6,207 nucleotides of DNA from Campylobacterales bacterium (lineage in GTDB: Bacteria > Campylobacterota > Campylobacteria > Campylobacterales > QNZT01), in contig DQTU01000072.1 in assembly GCA_015662615.1 (NCBI GenBank), forward strand, positions 1-6,207, in the 5' to 3' direction. The position numbers and the translations under genes are program-made. Below the pieces are notes generated by a model that worked only from the letters and a program-made list of their open reading frames with translations, was not told the DNA's origin and did not search any database. Position 1 is the first letter of the stretch, and every line of letters starts with the position of its first letter. Positions 6,087-6,207 of this stretch are shown here, piece by piece.

Positions 6087-6207
6087 TAGGCGCCGTAGTA
6101 TTTACAATAATTCAAATTATCGAACTTTACAAATGGGTTGTGATCATCTCAGCCCTCATCACTTGGGTCAATCCAGATCCATCAAATCCTGTGGTTCAAA
6201 TCCTCAG
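6083..6207 (+). CDS. YggT-family membrane protein (5' part only)
   Basis: The first 41 codons of a gene cut by the right edge encode M-I-G-A-V-V-F, then a hydrophobic helix, L-Y-K-W-V-V-I-I-S-A-L-I-T-W-V (15-29), and N-P-D-P-S-N-P-V-V-Q-I-L. The helix followed by W-V-N-P and a second N-P is the characteristic start of the short, two-to-four-helix YggT family of inner-membrane proteins. Their molecular role is not settled, although links to osmotic stress and to cell division or plastid nucleoid organisation have been proposed for relatives. The ATG overlaps the gltX stop in an ATGA junction, with TAGGAGA 9 nt upstream, so the two are very likely co-transcribed and translationally coupled. In Helicobacter a lytic transglycosylase gene (slt) follows at this position, but nothing of it is visible here. 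Confidence 0.85.
   Translation, partial: MIGAVVFTIIQIIELYKWVVIISALITWVNPDPSNPVVQIL

Overview
The window reads as ordinary chromosome of a campylobacterotal (epsilonproteobacterial) bacterium, probably a free-living sulfur- or hydrogen-oxidising relative of Sulfurospirillum or Sulfurimonas. The reasons are AT-rich coding with many overlapping genes, a short RNase R directly followed by holA, and a GluRS2-type glutamyl-tRNA synthetase (D-M-H-I-G-N and N-I-E-G-K signatures) overlapping a YggT-family gene. As I recall, the rnr-holA and gltX2-yggT-slt pairings both also occur in Helicobacter. The genus is a guess; the phylum is fairly secure.

Layout. Minus strand, read right to left: a 60-aa lipoprotein (2940-3122), RNase R (975-2858, probably starting further upstream near 2927), then the DNA polymerase III delta subunit holA (2-982), which overlaps rnr by 8 bp. 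These three look like one leftward operon. A 226-bp AT-rich divergent intergenic region (3123-3348) holds promoter-like elements for both directions and several short dyads. Plus strand: a secreted, kexin/subtilisin-like S8 protease (3349-4758) with an intact catalytic set, a 56-bp gap, then gltX (4815-6086), which overlaps the start of a YggT-family membrane protein that runs off the right edge (6083 onward).

Functionally, most of this is housekeeping: RNA decay (rnr), clamp loading (holA), charging of tRNA for the indirect Gln-tRNA pathway (gltX) and a membrane protein (yggT). The protease and lipoprotein sit between the two conserved gene pairs and are the accessory part.

The main surprise is in gltX. 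The ORF is full length, yet the KMSKS loop that binds ATP reads KMGMH. The same protein has S-P-T-G changed to S-L-T-G, I-E-D-T-D changed to I-E-D-A-D, and a short zinc-arm segment. The second point of interest is the rnr start. No ATG or GTG is available between the upstream lipoprotein stop and the first well-conserved residues. The frame is open right back to that stop, so either TTG or a rare ATC/ATT codon must be used. I see no mobile element, CRISPR array, RNA gene or clear intrinsic terminator.
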